64,000 nucleotides of DNA from Croceivirga sp. GTDB taxonomy: Bacteria; Bacteroidota; Bacteroidia; Flavobacteriales; Flavobacteriaceae. A program made the translations under genes and the position numbers. Where the stretch lies: NCBI GenBank assembly GCA_028284935.1, contig JANQQQ010000012.1, positions 186,001 to 250,000 of the forward strand, read 5' to 3'. The notes below the pieces were generated by a model. The model made no database searches. It saw only the letters and a program-made list of their open reading frames with translations, and had not been told where the DNA came from. The stretch's first letter is position 1, and each line of letters begins with the position of its first letter. Positions 17,835 through 26,248 of the stretch are shown here, piece after piece.

Positions 17835-18626
17835 ATGAATTTTAAGTTTCCAAAAGGCGAGGCACGGTTATCGATTGGGGTTTTACGGATATCACTGGTC
17901 GCTATAGGTATCATCATTGTAGTATTCAATGATACCTTGGGAAAGCTGGAAGGTTTTGTGGAATTTCTGCTCCTCTATTTTATCACGATTTGTATCGTTG
18001 TCTTTCATTGGTTGTTTGTGAACATTAAAGGGATCATCAACCTAAAAAATGAAAAGGCAAAGACAGAACTGAAGCACTTGCAATCCCAAGTGAATCCGCA
18101 TTTCTTTTTTAATATGTTGAATAATTTGTACGGATTGGTGGATAAGGACAGTGAAAAAGCAAAAACACTAATTTTAAAACTGTCTGAAATGATGCGGTAT
18201 AGCATATATGAAGGACAAGAAGCACAGGTAACCTTAGGAAAAGAAATTGAATTTCTCCGGAATTATATGGAACTGCACCGAATGCGCTACCATAAGAATA
18301 TTTCCATTGATTTTGATGTTCAAGTGGAAAATCAACACCTCAAACTTGCCCCGCTCCTTTTTATTATTTTGGTAGAAAATGCCTTTAAGCATGGGGTGGA
18401 AAAGCTACGACAGCATGCTTTTGTGAAAGTGGCCATTACATCGGAACAACATACAGTGTCCTTAACCGTTGAAAATAATTTTGATGGTGAAGAAGAAAAG
18501 GGTGAAACAGGTATTGGTTTGCAGAACTTAAAAAGAAGGTTGGAACTGGCCTATCCAAAAAAACATTACTTAACACATTCGGTTAAAGGAACCGTTTACA
18601 TGGCTCAATTAACGCTGATCTTATGA
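17835..18626 (+). CDS. LytS-type sensor histidine kinase
   Basis: 263 residues from the ATG at 17835 (a TTG two codons earlier is possible). Two membrane segments (about 12-31 and 41-63) are followed by the His_kinase (PF06580-type) domain with His89 in QVNPHFFFN, then an ATPase domain with the N-box VENAFKHG and a G-box GIGLQNLKRRL. There is no large external sensor domain, which fits kinases sensing through a transporter or membrane stress. It overlaps its response regulator by four bases (ATGA) and is divergent from the ABC/M1 operon, the likely target. Confidence 0.92.
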   Translation: MNFKFPKGEARLSIGVLRISLVAIGIIIVVFNDTLGKLEGFVEFLLLYFITICIVVFHWLFVNIKGIINLKNEKAKTELKHLQSQVNPHFFFNMLNNLYGLVDKDSEKAKTLILKLSEMMRYSIYEGQEAQVTLGKEIEFLRNYMELHRMRYHKNISIDFDVQVENQHLKLAPLLFIILVENAFKHGVEKLRQHAFVKVAITSEQHTVSLTVENNFDGEEEKGETGIGLQNLKRRLELAYPKKHYLTHSVKGTVYMAQLTLIL

Positions 18627-19318
18627 TGATCAATTATATCATAGTGGACGACGAACATATCGCCCACGATATTGTTAAAGGATATTGCGATGCTTTGCCC
18701 AATCTTATCCTTATTCAGCATTGTTACGATGCCATTGAGGCCATGGAATGTTTGCGGAACCATAGGGTCGACTTGGTCTTTTTGGATTTGAACATGCCAA
18801 AACTTAAGGGGTTCGCCTTTTTAAAGTCGTTGCCGAACCCGCCAAAAGTAATTGTCACCTCGGCATATCAAGAGTACGCCTTGGAAGGCTATGAGCTCAA
18901 TATTGTTGATTATTTGCTGAAACCCTTCAGCTTTGAACGTTTTGTAAAGGCCATCAATAAACTTGAGATGCCAGCGGTACCCAAGGTGGTTTCCTCCATA
19001 AAAATGGAAGAAGAACGATTGTTTTTGCGTTCCAATAAAAAACATGTTCAGGTAAAACTCAATGACATTCTGTTTGTGGAATCCACCGGAAATTATATCA
19101 AAATCGTTTTGGTGGACCATGAAATCCAAGTACGGGAAAAGATTTCTGAAATCATTAAAACGCTACCTGAAAACGATTTCATTCAAGTCCACAAATCGTT
19201 CGTAGTTGCAAAGGGGCACATCAACACTATTGAGGGAAACAGGGTAATGATCAATGACTTTACCATACCTATCGGAAAAACGTTCAAGCACCATGTGAAC
19301 ACCCTATTCCGAGGATGA
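18623..19318 (+). CDS. LytTR response regulator
   Basis: 231 residues. Residues 1-120 are a receiver domain with the acidic pair Asp9/Asp10, phospho-acceptor Asp55 in VFLDLNMP and a conserved Lys in LLKPFSF. Residues about 135-231 are a LytTR DNA-binding domain (LFVESTGNYIKI, FIQVHKSFVVA, IPIGKTFK). LytTR proteins bind pairs of ~9-base direct repeats. Its ATG overlaps the kinase stop, giving translational coupling. The nearest candidate target is the divergent ABC/M1 operon. Confidence 0.94.
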   Translation: MMINYIIVDDEHIAHDIVKGYCDALPNLILIQHCYDAIEAMECLRNHRVDLVFLDLNMPKLKGFAFLKSLPNPPKVIVTSAYQEYALEGYELNIVDYLLKPFSFERFVKAINKLEMPAVPKVVSSIKMEEERLFLRSNKKHVQVKLNDILFVESTGNYIKIVLVDHEIQVREKISEIIKTLPENDFIQVHKSFVVAKGHINTIEGNRVMINDFTIPIGKTFKHHVNTLFRG

Positions 19319-19570
19319 CACCATTTCGAACGCTACCCTCCCTCCTATGCGCGGACACCACTCTGAGGCGCTCAAGATGACAACAGAAAGCATGTACAAT
19401 CCTGAGGTATGGCATACCAACGTTATGAATCTCTTTTTCATCCGACAAAATGGTCAATAAAGGATCCAGCCCAAGGCTGATTCCCCTGTATTTAAGTTCT
19501 AACTGGTCGATAACAACTTAGCAGAGCCACTAAGTCAACAGGAAACAATTTAATATACTACCGCCTAAGG

Positions 19571-20455
19571 ATGAAAGGTCATCACTCCATAAAAATGGGA
19601 AGTAGCAAGCTGTTGCTGCTCCTGACCGTAGTTGGACTCAACAGCTGTAAAATAGCAGATTTACGAACCTCTGCCATTGATCTCCAGGCACCTGATCGGG
19701 AGAAAAGGGCGATGGCTCTTTTGGAAAGGGCCATAAATAGTCAAGGGTTTGATGTCCTGGCCCAAGCGGAAACCTATTCTTTTGAGGCCACAGACAACTG
19801 GCGGGGACTTATGGCCGTTTTTAACCCATTTCCAAAGGATAATGAAGTCATGGAAATGCGTTTTAGGACCCAAACCTTTGACTCCCAGTTTAATTATAAA
19901 AATGCCAAAGTCTCCAAGATGTACGGAGTGCAGTCCTTTCGGTACTACGAAATTGAAGAGGATGGAACACCTAAATTTAGGAACAAAAAGTCACTTCGCT
20001 TTACATTGCCGGCCATTCAATACCTCTTTGAACTTCCCTTACGGCTTCAAAAGGCGCCCATAGTAAAATATGCGGGAACCACTGCCGTTGAAGGGGTTAC
20101 CTATGATTTGGTTTTCGCTACCTGGAAGTCCTTGGAGCCCAACGAGGAGTTTGACCAATATTTGCTTTACCTATCTCAAGAGACAGGTCGGCTGACCTTT
20201 GCAAATTATACGGTGCGCAATGCCTATCTGCCGACACCAAAACATATTTATGGCACCATACGGTATGAGGATCTGCAAGAAAACGAAAAGGGGGTCCTAT
20301 ACCCTACCACACTTTACATTCAAATCAATAAGCTCAAAAGGAATCGGAGGTGGACCCATAAAATGAGCATTGACCATTTAGAACTGAATAGCTTCAATAG
20401 TGCCATCTTATACCCCAATAAGGATTTGAAGTTCTTGGGAGATGCCAAAAACTAA
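19571..20455 (+). CDS. Putative lipoprotein, DUF6503/LolA-like
   Basis: 294 residues with a lipoprotein signal (KLLLLLTVVGLNSC near residues 13-26). The start could also be the internal ATG eight codons later. The mature part has a long antiparallel-beta pattern with conserved-looking segments (AETYSFEATDNWRG, LQKAPIVKYAGTTAVEGVTYDLVFATW, ETGRLTFANYTVR) that recalls LolA/LppX-like lipid-binding folds and Bacteroidota families such as DUF6503. The family name is from memory. It stands alone between the LytTR pair and the ArsR gene, and a 250-base gap before it shows nothing recognisable. Confidence 0.7.
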   Translation: MKGHHSIKMGSSKLLLLLTVVGLNSCKIADLRTSAIDLQAPDREKRAMALLERAINSQGFDVLAQAETYSFEATDNWRGLMAVFNPFPKDNEVMEMRFRTQTFDSQFNYKNAKVSKMYGVQSFRYYEIEEDGTPKFRNKKSLRFTLPAIQYLFELPLRLQKAPIVKYAGTTAVEGVTYDLVFATWKSLEPNEEFDQYLLYLSQETGRLTFANYTVRNAYLPTPKHIYGTIRYEDLQENEKGVLYPTTLYIQINKLKRNRRWTHKMSIDHLELNSFNSAILYPNKDLKFLGDAKN

Positions 20456-20627
20456 GGGTAAGTCTTTGACATTGGCAGTGCCCATAGGTGATAACCCATT
20501 CCAAAAGTGATGCATGGAAGAAGAATCAGAACTTCAAGAGTATGTCTATTGAATATGGGCAGGGCTATACTTCTTATGGTGCTCCAAGGGTGACGCTGGT
20601 TACTTTTCCAAACACCGCTAAAGGTTT

Positions 20628-20647
20628 TTGCAGTCAAATAACTGCAT
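20628..20647 (+). promoter_or_regulatory. Operator repeat 1 of the arsR-family gene
   Basis: TTGCAGTCAAATAACTGCAT, with inverted arms GCAGT and ACTGC. An identical 20-base copy lies 31 bases downstream. This copy begins with the TTG that can serve as the -33 element. Confidence 0.7.
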
Positions 20648-20653
20648 TATTTT

Positions 20654-20661
20654 TATATTTG
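20654..20661 (+). promoter_or_regulatory. -7 element of the arsR-family gene
   Basis: TATATTTG matches the Bacteroidota TAnnTTTG consensus, 23 bases after a TTTG that could be the -33 element. It lies between and partly inside the two operator repeats, so a bound repressor would block it. The predicted leader is only about 12 bases. Confidence 0.55.
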
Positions 20662-20678
20662 CAGTCAAATAACTGCAT
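20659..20678 (+). promoter_or_regulatory. Operator repeat 2 of the arsR-family gene
   Basis: Identical to 20628-20647. It starts inside the -7 element and ends one base before the start codon at 20680. Two identical palindromes three helical turns apart on a promoter are a classical autoregulation layout for ArsR-family repressors. Confidence 0.7.
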
Positions 20679-20679
20679 A

Positions 20680-21003
20680 ATGAAGTTAAGACGAGACGTA
20701 TTTCAGGCCATAGCCGACCCGACCAGAAGAACAATCATATCACTGGTTGCCCTACAGGCAATGACCCCAGGGGCCATAGCTGAAGAATTTGATTTTTCAA
20801 GGCAGACAATATCCAAGCACATTCAGATACTAACCGAATGTGAGATACTAAGACAGGAACAGACTGGCAGGGAAATCCATTATCACTTAAATCCCGAAAA
20901 GTTGAAGGCTATTGCAGACTTCATTGAACCTTACCGCAAGACATGGGATGAACGTTTTGATACCCTTGAGGCTATTATGAAGAACCAACCAAAAAGGACA
21001 TAG
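20680..21003 (+). CDS. ArsR-family transcriptional regulator
   Basis: 107 residues from the ATG at 20680. An upstream in-frame extension to 20488 is rejected because it runs through the operators and carries no domain. The winged helix is typical of the SRPBCC-associated ArsR group: start [17 protein letters not shown], helix-turn-helix [20 protein letters not shown], wing [18 protein letters not shown]. There is no cysteine metal-binding motif of the CxCxxC kind. It precedes an SRPBCC and a DoxX gene, a common operon, and probably represses itself and them through the two repeats in front of it. Confidence 0.93.
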   Translation: MKLRRDVFQAIADPTRRTIISLVALQAMTPGAIAEEFDFSRQTISKHIQILTECEILRQEQTGREIHYHLNPEKLKAIADFIEPYRKTWDERFDTLEAIMKNQPKRT

Positions 21004-21004
21004 T

Positions 21005-21463
21005 ATGGAGCAAAAAACAAAAGTAACAGCCCAAGAAGGGAAACAAGAAGTACGGATTTCAAGAGTTTTCGGGTTGCCATTGGAATCGCTTTTCAAAGCC
21101 TATGTTGACCCCAAAATCGTAGAACAATGGATGGGTACAAAAGTCATAAAGTTAGAGTGCAAAACACATGGAAGCTACCACTTTGAAACCACCGATCCCA
21201 AAGGCAACAAGCATGGCTTTAACGGGACCATCCATGAATTTGAGCCCAATCAAAAAATCACCCGCACTTTTGAAATGGAAAACACAACGTTTCCTGTGCA
21301 ATTGGAGTTTCTCGAATTTCAAGACATCAACGAAAATAACAGCAAGCTTGAAATGCTCATAGTCTTTAAATCTGTTTCCGATAGGGACAACCTGTTAAAA
21401 CTTCCGTTTGCTTTTGGTCTCAATAGGGCACATGACAAACTCGAAGAGCTGCTTTCCAACTAA
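21005..21463 (+). CDS. SRPBCC (AHSA1-like) domain protein
   Basis: 152 residues of a START/Bet v1-like fold with the AHSA1 pattern: ISRVFGLPLESLFKAYVDPKIVEQWMG at the start, a central GSYHFETTDPKGN strand, HEFEPNQKITRTFE and a C-terminal helix ending KLEELLS. Such proteins bind hydrophobic ligands; physiological roles are mostly unknown. The ATG is one base after the ArsR stop codon, so the two are coupled. Confidence 0.88.
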   Translation: MEQKTKVTAQEGKQEVRISRVFGLPLESLFKAYVDPKIVEQWMGTKVIKLECKTHGSYHFETTDPKGNKHGFNGTIHEFEPNQKITRTFEMENTTFPVQLEFLEFQDINENNSKLEMLIVFKSVSDRDNLLKLPFAFGLNRAHDKLEELLSN

Positions 21464-21474
21464 GACTATTTGAC

Positions 21475-21861
21475 ATGAAAAAAAGGAATAAAATAATCTA
21501 CTGGGTCGCCACTCTCTGGCTCTCCTTGGGAATGGTATCCACCGGAATCGTTCAATTGATACCTTTGGATGAAGAAGTAGAAAAAATGGCCCAATTAGGC
21601 TATCCTCTTTATTTCCCCACAATTATAGGAGCATGGAAATTATTGGGCGTTATTGCAGTGTTGATACCCAAACTCCCAATTGCTAAAGAATGGGCTTATG
21701 CTGGTTTTGCCTTTCTCATGTCCGGAGCCATCTTTTCCCATCTGGCTGTAAATGATGGATTGATAGAATATTTTGGGGCGACGTTGCTGCTGGTTCTCAC
21801 AGTGGTTTCTTGGCACTTCAGACCAGAAAGTCGAAAACTTATATCAAAAACCAATAACTGA
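21475..21861 (+). CDS. DoxX-like membrane protein
   Basis: 128 residues with four hydrophobic segments (near 9-29, 43-63, 70-90 and 97-115) and the DoxX-like pattern LGYPLYFPTIIGAWKLLGVIAVLIPKLP. Members are small inner-membrane proteins of unclear function, often next to ArsR/SRPBCC genes as here. The gap to the SRPBCC gene is 11 bases. Confidence 0.85.
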   Translation: MKKRNKIIYWVATLWLSLGMVSTGIVQLIPLDEEVEKMAQLGYPLYFPTIIGAWKLLGVIAVLIPKLPIAKEWAYAGFAFLMSGAIFSHLAVNDGLIEYFGATLLLVLTVVSWHFRPESRKLISKTNN

Positions 21862-21864
21862 CCC

Positions 21865-22503
21865 ATGAATCCAAAAGTTGATAATTATTTAGAACAGGGA
21901 TGTATGCGTTGCGAGTTTGGCGGAACTCCTGATTGCAAAGTCCATGCTTGGACGGCTGAACTGGAAAAACTAAGAGCAATCGTCTTGGAATGTGGGTTAA
22001 CAGAAGAGCTAAAGTGGGGCGTGCCATGCTACACCTTTAACGATAGCAATGTGTTAACAGTAAGTGCGCTCAAGAACTATAGTGTCATAAGTTTCTTCAA
22101 AGGTGTTCTATTAAAGGACGCTAATGATATTTTAGAAATGCCTGGACCGAACTCACAATCGGCGCGTTACATCAAGTTTGTAGATGCTGAGAGAATTCCT
22201 GAAATGGAAGCTGTTGTCAAATCATACATTTATGAAGCCATCGAGGTGGAAAAAGAAGGCCTTAAAGTAAATTTCAAGAAAAACCCTGAGCCCATTCCTG
22301 CAGAACTGGAACAGAAGTTCGAAGAGGACCCCGTCTTAAAGTCGGCATTTGAATCGTTGACCCCTGGCAGAAAACGAGGGTACATTCTTTATTTCTCGCA
22401 GCCCAAACAATCAAAAACCCGTGAATCTAGAATCGAAAAATGTACTGGAAAAATTTTGAATGGGGAAGGCCTTCACGATAAATATAGTAGTAGAAAAAAA
22501 TAA
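21865..22503 (+). CDS. YdeI/DUF1801-like protein
   Basis: 212 residues. The first 130 match the DUF1801 fold (LRAIVLECGLTEELKWGVPCYTF, then VISFFKGVLLKD) and the end matches the YdeI/OmpD-associated part (FESLTPGRKRGYILYFSQPKQSKTRESRIEKC). Four Cys in the first 60 residues include CMRCEFGGTPDC. Function unknown; stress or permeability roles are claimed for some relatives. It is 3 bases after the DoxX stop and its stop overlaps the next ATG (TAATG). Confidence 0.85.
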   Translation: MNPKVDNYLEQGCMRCEFGGTPDCKVHAWTAELEKLRAIVLECGLTEELKWGVPCYTFNDSNVLTVSALKNYSVISFFKGVLLKDANDILEMPGPNSQSARYIKFVDAERIPEMEAVVKSYIYEAIEVEKEGLKVNFKKNPEPIPAELEQKFEEDPVLKSAFESLTPGRKRGYILYFSQPKQSKTRESRIEKCTGKILNGEGLHDKYSSRKK

Positions 22504-23243
22504 TGCTAATGTCGTATTCAAGCAACATATCCAGACTGTCAAGACTGACTTCCATTTTGCTCAAGCTGCAATCAAAATCCGCTGTAAAAGTACAGCAATT
22601 GGCAAATTCCTTTGGGGTTAGTAAGAGAACCATATACCGAGACTTAACCGCTTTGGAACAGGCTGGTGTACCCGTAGTCCCGTTGGAAGGTGAGGGATAT
22701 AAGCTTATGGAAGGCTATGTTATTCCTCCAGTGATGCTTACCGAATCTGAGGCCAATGCCTTGGTTTTTGGCAAAAAGCTAATTGACAAAACCAAGGATG
22801 AATCCTTAATCCGAGAATTCAATACCGCAATTGACAAAATCAAGTCTGTTTTAAGAACGAGCGAAAAAGAAAAAGTGGATTTTCTTGCCGATAGAACCAT
22901 TATTGGTAAAAATTGGCAGGACGAAACTACAAGCGATTTCTTATCGGAAATTCAAAAAGCGCTCACAAACTTTCTTGTCATTCAGATACAGTATAAGAGG
23001 GCTGGTCAAAAGGAAATTAACACCAGAAACATTGAACCATTCGCCATTTATCACAATATGGAAGAAAATTGGGTGGTAATTGCCTGGTGTAGATTACGGA
23101 AGGAGTATAGAAATTTCAGAGTGGACAGAATTCGGAAGTTGACCTTAAGGGACGAGCACTTTGCTCCCCATAAAATGACCATGAAAGAATATAAAAAAAT
23201 ACAGCGCGACAAACATTTCAATGTAGCTGTGACAAAGGGTTGA
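22503..23243 (+). CDS. YafY-type HTH/WYL transcriptional regulator
   Basis: 246 residues. An HTH_11 winged helix at the N-terminus (QQLANSFGVSKRTIYRDLTALEQAGVPV) is followed by a linker and a WYL domain (IQYKRAGQKEINTRNIEPFAIYHNMEENWVVIAWCRLRKEYRNFRVDRI). WYL regulators sense small ligands or nucleic-acid species; this YafY branch is often linked with small VOC and DinB genes, as in this neighbourhood. The start overlaps the stop of the preceding gene by one base. An ATG two codons on is an alternative. Confidence 0.92.
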   Translation: MLMSYSSNISRLSRLTSILLKLQSKSAVKVQQLANSFGVSKRTIYRDLTALEQAGVPVVPLEGEGYKLMEGYVIPPVMLTESEANALVFGKKLIDKTKDESLIREFNTAIDKIKSVLRTSEKEKVDFLADRTIIGKNWQDETTSDFLSEIQKALTNFLVIQIQYKRAGQKEINTRNIEPFAIYHNMEENWVVIAWCRLRKEYRNFRVDRIRKLTLRDEHFAPHKMTMKEYKKIQRDKHFNVAVTKG

Positions 23244-23280
23244 CACAGGTCCAACTTATTTTTGTCAAAAATCGATCTAC

Positions 23281-23691
23281 ATGCATTCAATAAACTATTA
23301 TAATACCTTTATAGAAATAGCTCCGGACAGCCCAACGGGTAAAGGCGAAATGCCCCCGCTTAAAGGAGAAAAGAAATCGATAGCCAACCTACAGTTCGAA
23401 ATGCTATACGGGAATCCATACAAGTATACTTCAGATGATGTGCTATTTGATGTTTTTGCCAAAAGGCAAAATTTTGAAAAACACGAATTGGAAGAACAAA
23501 GGGAGCACTACTTTTCGAAAGGACGACCATGCTTTCGAGCCTCACCATTGACCAAAAAATTCGGCTGGGGAATTCATGCTGATGAAGAAGGCAAAATCGC
23601 CATCTATGGTGCTGAAACTGTGGAGTACAAAGATTTTTTGGAAGATGACTCCATAAAGAAAGTTAAAGCCATGCGTACGAAGCGTAATTGA
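23281..23691 (+). CDS. DUF6157-like protein
   Basis: 136 residues beginning NYYNTFIEIAPDSPTGKGEMPP, the pattern of the DUF6157 family as I remember it, with KSIANLQFEML.NPYKYTSDDVLF and a C-terminal KFGWGIHADEEGKIAIYG. The function is not known. Cytoplasmic, no signal peptide. It follows the WYL regulator by 37 bases and is part of the same plus-strand run. Confidence 0.8.
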   Translation: MHSINYYNTFIEIAPDSPTGKGEMPPLKGEKKSIANLQFEMLYGNPYKYTSDDVLFDVFAKRQNFEKHELEEQREHYFSKGRPCFRASPLTKKFGWGIHADEEGKIAIYGAETVEYKDFLEDDSIKKVKAMRTKRN

Positions 23692-23756
23692 ATCTACAAG
23701 AAAAAATATATTACATAATCATCAGCGGAGCACTATTTATAAGGTGCTCGCCAAGA

Positions 23757-24098
23757 ATGGGTTTTACCAATATTGAAGACAATAGGTCCTATGGCCTGCA
23801 TGGAAAGTTGATAGCTAAGGAAGGAAAAGAAAAGGGGCATGCCAGAATGCTACTTGAAGCCTCGGAATTGATGGAACTGGCAAAAGGTTGTCGATTGTAT
23901 GCCGTAAATAAGGACAACACGAATCCAGAAGATGTATGGGTAACCGAGATTTCGGCCAACAAACAGGCGCACGACAGTTCTTTGAGTATACTTGGAGTGA
24001 AGGAGCTGATTGGAAAGGGCATCCCGATACCTGAAGGAAACCCTCAAAAAGGTCAGGAACTTGAAGTAGTCAGTGGTTTGAGGATTAGATTATCCTAA
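23757..24098 (+). CDS. ABM-fold monooxygenase-like protein
   Basis: 113 residues from the ATG at 23757. A TTG at 23688 overlapping the previous stop would add 23 residues with a hydrophobic stretch. The core matches antibiotic-biosynthesis-monooxygenase (PF03992-like) proteins: YGLHGKLIAKEGKEKGHARML, GCRLYAVNKD and VWVTEISANKQAHDSSL. The family includes quinol monooxygenases and heme-degrading enzymes with dimeric beta-barrels; which reaction applies here is unknown. Confidence 0.72.
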   Translation: MGFTNIEDNRSYGLHGKLIAKEGKEKGHARMLLEASELMELAKGCRLYAVNKDNTNPEDVWVTEISANKQAHDSSLSILGVKELIGKGIPIPEGNPQKGQELEVVSGLRIRLS

Positions 24099-24122
24099 AC
24101 CGAAGTACCCTTGTTGGAAAGG

Positions 24123-24701
24123 TTATTTTTCGGTCAGCCCCAAAAAGATGACCTCCAGTTCCTTAAAGCGCTTTTCCAATTGGTTTTCTGAATCAATAAT
24201 ATCATTCAGCAACACCTTGAAAATGGTTTTCTCATCTTTGCCGTTTGCATTAAGGTTTTGGTACAGAAAGGAAGTGGTATAGGCAATCTTACTCTCTAAT
24301 GATTTTTGCTCTTCTTCGATATCTGTCAGGATTTTTAAGGTTTTATAATCCATCAATTCAATTTTTGAACCTGTCAATGCTTTCCAGGAGGCATTTTTTA
24401 TTGAAGGAATCTTGAATCCTCCCGACTTGGACAAAATCTGTAGTATGGTAGTCTTACCCATATTGAGATTGCTTTCAACGCTATCCAATAATCGTTTTTG
24501 TCTCAGTCTTATTTCTTTTACCTCCTCAAGGTTGACTTTGTTCTCATTTTGTACCGATTGCATGATTCGTTCCAAAAATTGCTTATCCCTTTTATTCTCA
24601 TTCCAATTGCTTACCCAGAGTGCTATCCAAATGCCAAGAATTACCGGAACCATTTCCCAAATGACCTTTTTACTATTCGATAAGAGCTGCTTTATTTTCA
24701 T
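24123..24701 (-). CDS. Small membrane-anchored protein, DUF6090-like
   Basis: 192 residues from the ATG at 24701, preferred over longer frames because it places a charged N-terminus (MKIKQLLSNSKKVIWE) before one membrane segment (MVPVILGIWIALWVSNW). The rest is helical and charged, with NENKRDKQFLERI directly after the membrane, the pattern I associate with DUF6090. Function unknown. Its start is 10 bases after the stop of the GlxA-type regulator, so the two share a transcript. Confidence 0.75.
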   Translation of the reverse strand: MKIKQLLSNSKKVIWEMVPVILGIWIALWVSNWNENKRDKQFLERIMQSVQNENKVNLEEVKEIRLRQKRLLDSVESNLNMGKTTILQILSKSGGFKIPSIKNASWKALTGSKIELMDYKTLKILTDIEEEQKSLESKIAYTTSFLYQNLNANGKDEKTIFKVLLNDIIDSENQLEKRFKELEVIFLGLTEK

Positions 24702-24711
24702 GGATTTGATT

Positions 24712-25686
24712 TTAAGCTCTTGGCATATATTTTTGTTGATATTGTCTGGGGGACATGGATGTAATTTTTCTGAATACATCCCTAAATGCCTTCGCATCAT
24801 TATATCCTACCTCATACATCACCTCGTTGACCGTTTTTCTTCCTTTTTCCAGTTCCTTCTTTGCCGCTTCGATTTTAACGCGTTGCAAGTATTCCAAAAC
24901 GGTATTGGAAGTGGCGCTTTTAAACCGACGCTCAAAAGTCCTTCGACTCAATGCCATATCTTCACAAAGGTCATTGACCGAAATCTTGTTCTTGTAGTTC
25001 TGCTCGATGTATTCCTGTGCTTTGAGTACCATGTCGTCCTTATGGTTCTTTTGGCCGGAGAACACCATAAAAGGGGACTGACTACCTCGCTCAATGTCAA
25101 TCATAAAACCTTTGGCCGCCATCACTGCTATTTCCCTGCCCGCATACTTTTCAATCAGGTAAATGACCAGATTGGTAAAGGCATAGGCACCCCCGCTGGT
25201 ATAGATTCCGTCGGAGTCGGTTACAATACGCTCATCAGTCAAGATCGCTTTGGGAAATAATTCCTTAAACACGTTGGCAAATTGCCAATGAGTCGAACAG
25301 GGTTTGCCATCAAGCAGGCCGGTTGCGGCCAAAAAGAATGACGATACGCATAGGCTTACGATTTCTGCTCCCTCTTTGTAGTGACCGACAATCCATGGCA
25401 TGAAGTCTTTGTTTCTTTTAACAACCGTTTCAAAATCATCATGTATTGCGGGTATGATGATAAGATTGGTCTTTGTAATAGCTTCGATGCCAACTTCTGG
25501 TTTGGTCGCGAAAAGGCCCCCTTTGCCATCAGTTTCAGTATCCAATCCCACTAATTGTATATGGAACAGGGGATCCCTACCGGTTTCCTTATAGAACTCA
25601 TTTACCCAAGTCAGCATTTGGTGGGTTCCTGCAACATTGACCACGCTTACATGTCCTTTGGGTATGAGTATTGATATATGTTTCAT
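24712..25686 (-). CDS. GlxA-type AraC-family regulator
   Basis: 324 residues. Residues 1-185 form a DJ-1/PfpI-like domain (VSVVNVAGTHQMLTWV, LIIIPAIHDDF, SLCVSSFFLAATGLLDG, the Cys in the elbow position). Residues 225-320 are an AraC HTH pair (ISVNDLCEDMALSRRTFERRFK and TVNEVMYEVGYNDAKAFRDVFRK). The N-terminal domain is usually a ligand sensor rather than a protease. It is divergent from the VOC gene at 25822, with a palindrome and two promoter-like elements in between, and probably regulates that array and itself. Confidence 0.93.
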   Translation of the reverse strand: MKHISILIPKGHVSVVNVAGTHQMLTWVNEFYKETGRDPLFHIQLVGLDTETDGKGGLFATKPEVGIEAITKTNLIIIPAIHDDFETVVKRNKDFMPWIVGHYKEGAEIVSLCVSSFFLAATGLLDGKPCSTHWQFANVFKELFPKAILTDERIVTDSDGIYTSGGAYAFTNLVIYLIEKYAGREIAVMAAKGFMIDIERGSQSPFMVFSGQKNHKDDMVLKAQEYIEQNYKNKISVNDLCEDMALSRRTFERRFKSATSNTVLEYLQRVKIEAAKKELEKGRKTVNEVMYEVGYNDAKAFRDVFRKITSMSPRQYQQKYMPRA

Positions 25687-25703
25687 TGCCAGACTTTACT
25701 ATT

Positions 25704-25734
25704 CAAATATAAACGAAACGGATGTCGCAATCAA
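25704..25734 (-). promoter_or_regulatory. Promoter of the GlxA-type regulator gene
   Basis: On the minus strand, TTG at 25734-25732 is followed after 20 bases by TATATTTG at 25711-25704, a good match to the Bacteroidota TTG-N17-23-TAnnTTTG promoter. The implied leader is about 10 bases. Confidence 0.55.
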
Positions 25735-25735
25735 C

Positions 25736-25750
25736 CCGTCAAATTGACGG
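25736..25750. promoter_or_regulatory. Perfect palindrome, probable operator
   Basis: CCGTCAA-A-TTGACGG, 7-bp arms around one base. It sits directly upstream of the -33 elements of both divergent genes, ideal for a shared regulator. Confidence 0.5.
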
Positions 25751-25760
25751 AATCATACTA

Positions 25761-25789
25761 TTGAATGCCATTTCAACCATGTATCTTTA
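25761..25789 (+). promoter_or_regulatory. Possible promoter of the VOC array
   Basis: TTG at 25761-25763, 18 bases, then TATCTTTA at 25782-25789, one mismatch from TAnnTTTG. The start codon at 25822 is 32 bases further on. Confidence 0.35.
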
Positions 25790-25821
25790 CAGGAACTCGT
25801 TGAACAACAAACCAATAGAGA

Positions 25822-26235
25822 ATGAAAACAATCTGGCTGAACCTACCTGTAAATGACCTTCAAAGATCCAAACAGTTTTTTAGGGACATTGGTTTTCGTG
25901 AGAATCCGATGCATAAAAATGCTGAACATTTGGGCAGCTTTTTAATCGGTGAAAATGACTTTGTGTTGATGCTCTTCCCAATGGAGCAAATAAGCCAATG
26001 GCTCAAAAATGGGGTCATGGATACGAAAGGGGGAAACGAGATGCTCATCAATGTCGATGCCCAAAGCAAGGAGGAAGTGGATGCTTTTGCCGAAACAGTA
26101 ATAAAGGCAGGTGGTACCGTTTATCAAAAACCGCACGAAGTGGATGGTTGGATGTACCTGTTCAGTTTTGGCGACCTGGATGGTCATTGTTGGAATATGC
26201 TGTATATGGACATGGATAATATGCCAAAATCTTAA
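25822..26235 (+). CDS. VOC-fold (glyoxalase/extradiol dioxygenase-like) protein
   Basis: 137 residues with two beta-alpha-beta-beta-beta modules: IWLNLPVNDLQRSKQFFRDIGF opens the first, and FSFGDLDGHCWNMLYMD closes the second. The final Glu expected as a metal ligand is replaced by Asn in this last motif. VOC proteins range from glyoxalases to drug-binding proteins; no substrate can be assigned. First of a plus-strand run of eleven genes with short gaps. Confidence 0.85.
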   Translation: MKTIWLNLPVNDLQRSKQFFRDIGFRENPMHKNAEHLGSFLIGENDFVLMLFPMEQISQWLKNGVMDTKGGNEMLINVDAQSKEEVDAFAETVIKAGGTVYQKPHEVDGWMYLFSFGDLDGHCWNMLYMDMDNMPKS

Positions 26236-26248
26236 ATCAAGTTAAATA

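Noticed and set aside
20488-20679. Upstream extension of the arsR-family frame
   Set aside because: It crosses two operator palindromes and the promoter, and adds no domain.
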